DNA of 17,145 nt. Origin: Candidatus Parcubacteria bacterium (lineage in GTDB: Bacteria > Patescibacteriota > Minisyncoccia > UBA6257 > 2-01-FULL-56-20). How positions within the stretch are numbered: position 1 is the first letter of the stretch; the number at the start of each line of letters is the position of its first letter. Under the pieces are notes generated by a model, which searched no databases, was not told where the DNA came from, and worked only from the letters and a program-made list of their open reading frames with translations. The DNA is taken from the NCBI GenBank assembly GCA_027424065.1, contig DAIBYH010000006.1:1-17145 (forward strand). The letters run 5' to 3'. Positions 14,423 to 17,145 of this stretch are shown here, piece by piece. A program made the position numbers and the translations under genes.

Positions 14423-15418
14423 TCAGATGAACTTCGGTTGGTAGGACTTCGGTGCCTTTTTAAGAATCTTCAAAAGTTCCGGATGCGAGAGAAGTCCGGT
14501 CTGCGCCCCAAAATACTGGACGACATGCATGGATTCGACAGGGGCCCAGCGCAATGCTTCGGGAACCGAAGCGCCATGGATCAATGCGGAGAGAAATCCG
14601 GTCCCGAACGCATCCCCTGCGCCGGTCCGCGAGATCGGCGGTTTCGGATCGGGATACGGCGGCATGAAATAGCAAGAACCGTCATCCGATGCGTACGCGC
14701 CAAGCGGTCCATCCGTAATAACGACGATCTTCGGACCGAGCGCCCGCAGTCCAAGGAGCAACTCCTTAATATGATCGCGCTTCGTTCCAAGGATGAGCTG
14801 CGCCTCCTCGCGGTTCACAAAAAGCACGTGGGTGCGGCGGTAGATCTCCCGGAGCTTCTTCGGGCCGAACTTCAGCTGAAACGTGCCGGGGTTGAACGCC
14901 ATCTTGATGTCGGGATGAGCCGCAAGGTATCGCGCCAGTTTTTCATGGAAACCGAGCGTATGTTCGCCGATCGACGAGAAATAGATCCACTCCGGATTCC
15001 CGATGCGCGCAGGATCGTAGTAGGCGTAATCCTGATGCTTGATAAGGATCGTCCGTTCAGGCCCGTAGTTCAGAACGAAGTGGTAGTTCGTCGGCTTGCC
15101 GGCATTCACCTTTACGAGCTCCGTGGCGACCTTCTCCTTCCGATAGTGCCCGAGAACCTCTTTGCCGTAATAGTCGCTGCCGACGGAGGTCAGGATCGCC
15201 GTATCGATGCCGAGGCGGCGCGCGCCGACCGCGACGTTGGACGCATTTCCCACGGCGGGCATCACGGTGAGCGACTCGTACGGGATCTTGTCAGCGAACG
15301 GCATGCAGATCTCGAGATGTTCACGGTCCGGATGTTCGTGGACGCGCGCTTTCTTCAGGACGATGAATGCGTCCATGACGACATCTCCGATGCACACAAG
15401 GGTATGTTTCTTTGGCAT
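14423..15418 (-). CDS. PfkB-family carbohydrate/nucleoside kinase
   Basis: A 331-residue ribokinase-like enzyme. It opens with the strand LVCIGDVVMDAF, carries the N-terminal signature PAVGNASNVAVGARRLG (54-70), then TSVGSDYYGKEV, a helix-strand repeat with VLFVNREEAQLILG, VVITDGPLGAYA (232-243), and the C-terminal anion-hole/catalytic motif RTGAGDAFGTGF (264-275, catalytic base Asp269). The family phosphorylates sugars or nucleosides with ATP. I cannot assign the substrate: the residues that distinguish ribokinase, fructokinase and adenosine kinase are not diagnostic here. The motif begins RTGAGD where DTGAGD is commoner; the catalytic Asp is intact. The gene is transcribed divergently from the diguanylate cyclase and has no pathway neighbours in view. 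Confidence 0.93.
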   Translation of the reverse strand: MPKKHTLVCIGDVVMDAFIVLKKARVHEHPDREHLEICMPFADKIPYESLTVMPAVGNASNVAVGARRLGIDTAILTSVGSDYYGKEVLGHYRKEKVATELVKVNAGKPTNYHFVLNYGPERTILIKHQDYAYYDPARIGNPEWIYFSSIGEHTLGFHEKLARYLAAHPDIKMAFNPGTFQLKFGPKKLREIYRRTHVLFVNREEAQLILGTKRDHIKELLLGLRALGPKIVVITDGPLGAYASDDGSCYFMPPYPDPKPPISRTGAGDAFGTGFLSALIHGASVPEALRWAPVESMHVVQYFGAQTGLLSHPELLKILKKAPKSYQPKFI

Positions 15419-15442
15419 GTGGGTTTCTTGATGATTTTTTTT

Positions 15443-15451
15443 ATTGTATCA
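15443..15451 (-). promoter_or_regulatory. extended -10 of the PfkB kinase gene in a divergent promoter region
   Basis: On the minus strand TGA-TACAAT lies 24 nt before the kinase ATG. The 44-bp gap between the two divergent ATGs must hold both promoters. On the plus strand TATCAT (15447-15452) lies 10 nt before the diguanylate cyclase ATG, so the two -10 boxes would overlap and compete. No convincing -35 is seen for either. Confidence 0.45.
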
Positions 15452-15462
15452 TACCATCAACC

Positions 15463-16140
15463 ATGCGCCGAGAATCCTTTCTTCCCGAATCTCCTGCGCC
15501 CGAAGCGTCTCCCGACGCCCTCCGGGAAGCCGTCATCCGCCTGACAGCGGAAAACCACGATCTTGAACAGGAAAATAAGCGCCTGAAAGAGGTCGCCATG
15601 AAAGATCCCCTGACGGGGCTCTGGAACCGGAGAGGCCTCGCGGAGACCGCCGGACTGCTATTTCCCGAAAAGAGCACGGAGCGGTCCGAGCAGCGCGAAA
15701 AAGGACGGGAAAACAGGCGCGAGGCAGCGGTCCTCGTTTTGGATATCGATAATTTCAAGATCATCAATGATCTCTATGGCCACAGCGGCGGCGACACGGT
15801 GATCAAAAAGGCCGCAGAGGCGTTGCGCGGAGCTCTTCGCGCAACGGATATCATCTGCCGCTGGGGCGGCGAGGAATTCGTGGCGATCTTCCGCGGAGCC
15901 GACGCCCAGGACATCATCAACAAGTTCTATCGCAAAGATGACCAACGGGCGGAATTTTCATTCGAAACCGAACTGAACGGAGAACCGGTCTCCGTGACCA
16001 TGAGCGGCGGCGTCGCCGATCTTCTGCCCGGAGAATCCCCGGACGACGCCATTGCGCGAGCGGATAGCGGTTTATATATCGCAAAAGAAACAGGAAAAAA
16101 CCGCATCGAACGCGTCTCTTCGAAAGTAGGAGATAAATAG
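15463..16140 (+). CDS. diguanylate cyclase (GGDEF domain) with inhibitory site
   Basis: A 225-residue soluble protein. A short N-terminal coiled coil (about 18-46, TAENHDLEQENKRLKEV) leads into DPLTGLWNRRG (48-58). Metal ligands are in LDIDNFKIINDLYGHSGGD (Asp94 and nearby). The active loop is GGEEF (135-139), and RATD (126-129), exactly five residues before it, matches the RxxD product-inhibition site. All residues needed to make cyclic di-GMP from two GTP therefore look present. There is no sensor, membrane or EAL/HD-GYP domain, so dimerisation through the coiled coil is the likely control. A charged insert (about 66-87, rich in Glu/Arg/Lys) lies between the first two motifs. The start at 15463 is preferred: the in-frame ATG at 15412 would overlap the divergent kinase gene and add an unrelated hydrophobic stretch. 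The stop is TAG. Confidence 0.93.
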   Translation: MRRESFLPESPAPEASPDALREAVIRLTAENHDLEQENKRLKEVAMKDPLTGLWNRRGLAETAGLLFPEKSTERSEQREKGRENRREAAVLVLDIDNFKIINDLYGHSGGDTVIKKAAEALRGALRATDIICRWGGEEFVAIFRGADAQDIINKFYRKDDQRAEFSFETELNGEPVSVTMSGGVADLLPGESPDDAIARADSGLYIAKETGKNRIERVSSKVGDK

Positions 16141-16160
16141 AGGAGATCAATGGACCTCGT

Positions 16161-16242
16161 TTTTTGTCATTCCGAGTTTGCCGAGAGATCTTTTCTCTTA
16201 GGCCGCAGAAAGGATTCCTCGCTGCGCTCGGAATGACAAAAA
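16161..16242. repeat. interspersed palindromic element with 16-bp perfect inverted ends
   Basis: TTTTTGTCATTCCGAG (16161-16176) and CTCGGAATGACAAAAA (16227-16242) are perfect inverted repeats around 50 nt. GTCATTCCGAG...AAGGAT...GGAATGAC is a word style I know from repeats scattered in many bacterial genomes. A related partial copy follows from 16244 (GTGTCATCCAGAGCAAAGCG) and another start at 16334 (TGTCATTCCGAACGCGAG). T and A runs are on the wrong sides for a terminator. Confidence 0.7.
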
Positions 16243-16297
16243 GGTGTCATCCAGAGCAAAGCGAAGGATCTTTTCTTAGAGTGCAGCGATGCGAGCC

Positions 16298-16328
16298 GAA
16301 ATCGGACCTCGTAGCGAGGTCCGATTTC
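16298..16328. repeat. perfect 14-bp hairpin with 3-nt loop between convergent genes
   Basis: GAAATCGGACCTCG (16298-16311), loop TAG, CGAGGTCCGATTTC (16315-16328). It lies 25 nt after the stop of the minus-strand H1-tail gene and inside the partial repeat cluster. It would form a very stable RNA hairpin in either direction. There is no T-tract, so mRNA end protection is as likely as termination. Confidence 0.75.
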
Positions 16329-16352
16329 AACCTGTCATTCCGAACGCGAGCA

Positions 16353-16799
16353 TTAGCGCGAGCGCTTCTTCGTTGTTTTGCGAACCACCCGCTTCGCCGC
16401 CTTCTTGGCCGGAGTCCGTTTCGCCTTCCGGGCCTTCGCGGCCGGTTTCGCCGCCTTCTTGGCCTCCGACTGGATATGTTTCCACTCGGCCTTCGCGTCA
16501 CGGATCGCCGAAGCGATCTCCGCGCCGCCGATATGTTCCATTGCGCCATAATGCTTCATCGCCTTCTCGACGATGCGCTGATATTCCTTCTCGCCAATGG
16601 AAGCGAGCTGCTTGGTCTCTACGGCGGCAGATTTACGGGCCTTCATGACCCATGCCTGTGCCTTTTTCCGCTGCGGCTGCGTCCGTTCATACAAAAGATA
16701 TGCTCCTGCGAGAGCACCGGCAATGCCCGCTGCGATGCCCGCGCCGATCGTAACGGCCTGCGCGCGCTTGGCGGACGCCTTCTTTTTCTTCGTTGGCAT
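16353..16799 (-). CDS. small membrane protein with histone-H1-like Lys/Ala-rich tail
   Basis: 148 residues. The N-terminus is basic (MPTKKKKASAKRAQ), followed by a Gly/Ala-rich membrane helix (TIGAGIAAGIAGALAGAYLLY, about 16-36). A charged helical middle (about 40-105, with GEKEYQRIVEKAMKHYGAMEHIGGAEI) follows, and the C-terminal tail is Lys/Ala/Pro/Arg-rich (KKAAKPAAKARKAKR, TPAKKAAKRVVRKTTKKRSR), like histone H1 or Hc1. The tail could bind DNA or RNA and tether it to the membrane; this is inference from composition only. The start is MPTKKKK at 16799: upstream in-frame sequence overlaps the neighbouring gene and looks non-coding. It sits 16 nt downstream of the gene at 16816-17100, and both look like envelope-associated small proteins in one operon. 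No family name can be given with confidence. Confidence 0.8.
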   Translation of the reverse strand: MPTKKKKASAKRAQAVTIGAGIAAGIAGALAGAYLLYERTQPQRKKAQAWVMKARKSAAVETKQLASIGEKEYQRIVEKAMKHYGAMEHIGGAEIASAIRDAKAEWKHIQSEAKKAAKPAAKARKAKRTPAKKAAKRVVRKTTKKRSR

Positions 16800-16815
16800 A
16801 TTGATGCTGTATTCT

Positions 16816-17100
16816 TTATTTTTTCTTTCTCGACCTTGATGCTTTCCGGGTTCCAAAAAAGCGATCCATAAGATCGAATGCTCCTTTTGCACGTGCTCCG
16901 CGGGCACGGACCTCGGTGCGCAGATCGGCGATATCTTTCCGCAAAAGCGCCGTCTCCTCGCGGACCGCATCCGTGATCTCCCGAAGATTACGGAAGACCT
17001 TGATAAGGTAGACGATGAGCACTGTGAGCGCGAGCGCGACCACGGCGACCGCGATCGTCGTCACGAAAAAGAAAATGTCGGCGTGAATGAGCGTTCCCAT
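16816..17100 (-). CDS. small single-helix membrane protein with coiled coil (DUF948/YtxH-like, uncertain)
   Basis: 94 residues. One long membrane helix (about 8-33, FFFVTTIAVAVVALALTVLIVYLI) is followed by a probable coiled coil (about 36-68, FRNLREITDAVREETALLRKDIADLRTEV) and a basic tail ending SRSRKKK. The pattern resembles small DUF948-like or YtxH-like envelope proteins, but I cannot assign a family. The start at 17100 is fixed by an extended -10 box, TGG-TATACT, ending 6 nt upstream; a longer frame to 17127 would run through that promoter. It is followed after 16 nt by the H1-tail gene on the same strand. Confidence 0.75.
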   Translation of the reverse strand: MGTLIHADIFFFVTTIAVAVVALALTVLIVYLIKVFRNLREITDAVREETALLRKDIADLRTEVRARGARAKGAFDLMDRFFGTRKASRSRKKK

Positions 17101-17106
17101 GATTAC

Positions 17107-17115
17107 AGTATACCA
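17107..17115 (-). promoter_or_regulatory. extended -10 promoter, probably leaderless
   Basis: On the minus strand TGG-TATACT ends 6 nt before the ATG at 17100, the same geometry as the box before the gene at 7310. No good -35 hexamer is seen 17 nt upstream. It would drive the two small membrane protein genes. Confidence 0.6.
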
Positions 17116-17145
17116 TACCGCGATCACCTGCCGCCCGACTTCAGA

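Noticed and set aside
15412..15462. Earlier start for the diguanylate cyclase
   Set aside because: It would overlap the divergent kinase start and run through the shared promoter.
16161..16242. Rho-independent terminator for the diguanylate cyclase gene
   Set aside because: The stem is long with a 50-nt loop, and the T-run precedes it while the A-run follows it, the reverse of what a terminator needs on either strand.
16800..16970. N-terminal extension of the H1-tail protein up to 16970
   Set aside because: It would overlap the gene at 16816-17100 in another frame. The extra residues lack any pattern, and MPTKKKK gives a typical basic start before the membrane helix.

Overview
The window looks like a chromosomal piece of a small-genome bacterium of the Candidate Phyla Radiation (Patescibacteria, most likely a Parcubacteria-type lineage). 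This is an inference. It rests on a ComEC competence protein split into two genes, a sigma-region-4/HARE-HTH regulator, a HerA/TraG-like ATPase paired with a membrane partner gene, very short gene spacing, and the near absence of Shine-Dalgarno sequences. The genetic code looks standard: TAA, TAG and TGA all end genes here.

Layout. At the left edge (3-188) is the AT-rich 3' end of an unrecognised plus-strand gene. A long minus-strand block follows. It holds a DEDDy exonuclease (323-886), the ComEC metallo-beta-lactamase half (1046-1903) and channel half (1915-3360), then trmD (3450-4139), a conjugation-type ATPase (4136-6004) and its membrane partner (6021-7310), which form one operon. Next come a sigma-r4/HARE-HTH regulator with its own promoter and terminator (7389-8423), and a drug/polysaccharide-type ABC-2 exporter (permease 8554-9300, ATPase 9446-10240). 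A plus-strand operon runs from 10469 to 14253: an AbrB-like regulator, a MacA-like adaptor interrupted by an in-frame TAG, a MacB-type ATPase and a MacB-type permease, closed by a terminator. The right part holds a PfkB-family sugar kinase (minus) divergent from a diguanylate cyclase (plus), then two small minus-strand membrane proteins, one with a histone-H1-like basic tail.

How the genes fit together. The cell-envelope theme is strong: DNA uptake (ComEC plus MBL), a DNA/protein-pumping ATPase pair, two ABC exporters, and two small membrane-anchored proteins. The clearest oddities are four. First, an amber codon splits an otherwise intact exporter adaptor. Second, two related ~100-bp hairpin-like elements lie inverted on either side of the ABC-2 ATPase gene. 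Third, promoters with TGN-extended -10 boxes sit only 6-7 nt before the ATG, implying leaderless mRNAs. Fourth, several spacers each carry a different family of inverted or degenerate short repeats. No tRNA, rRNA, CRISPR array, transposase or phage gene was found, and no gene-free stretch exceeds 300 bases.
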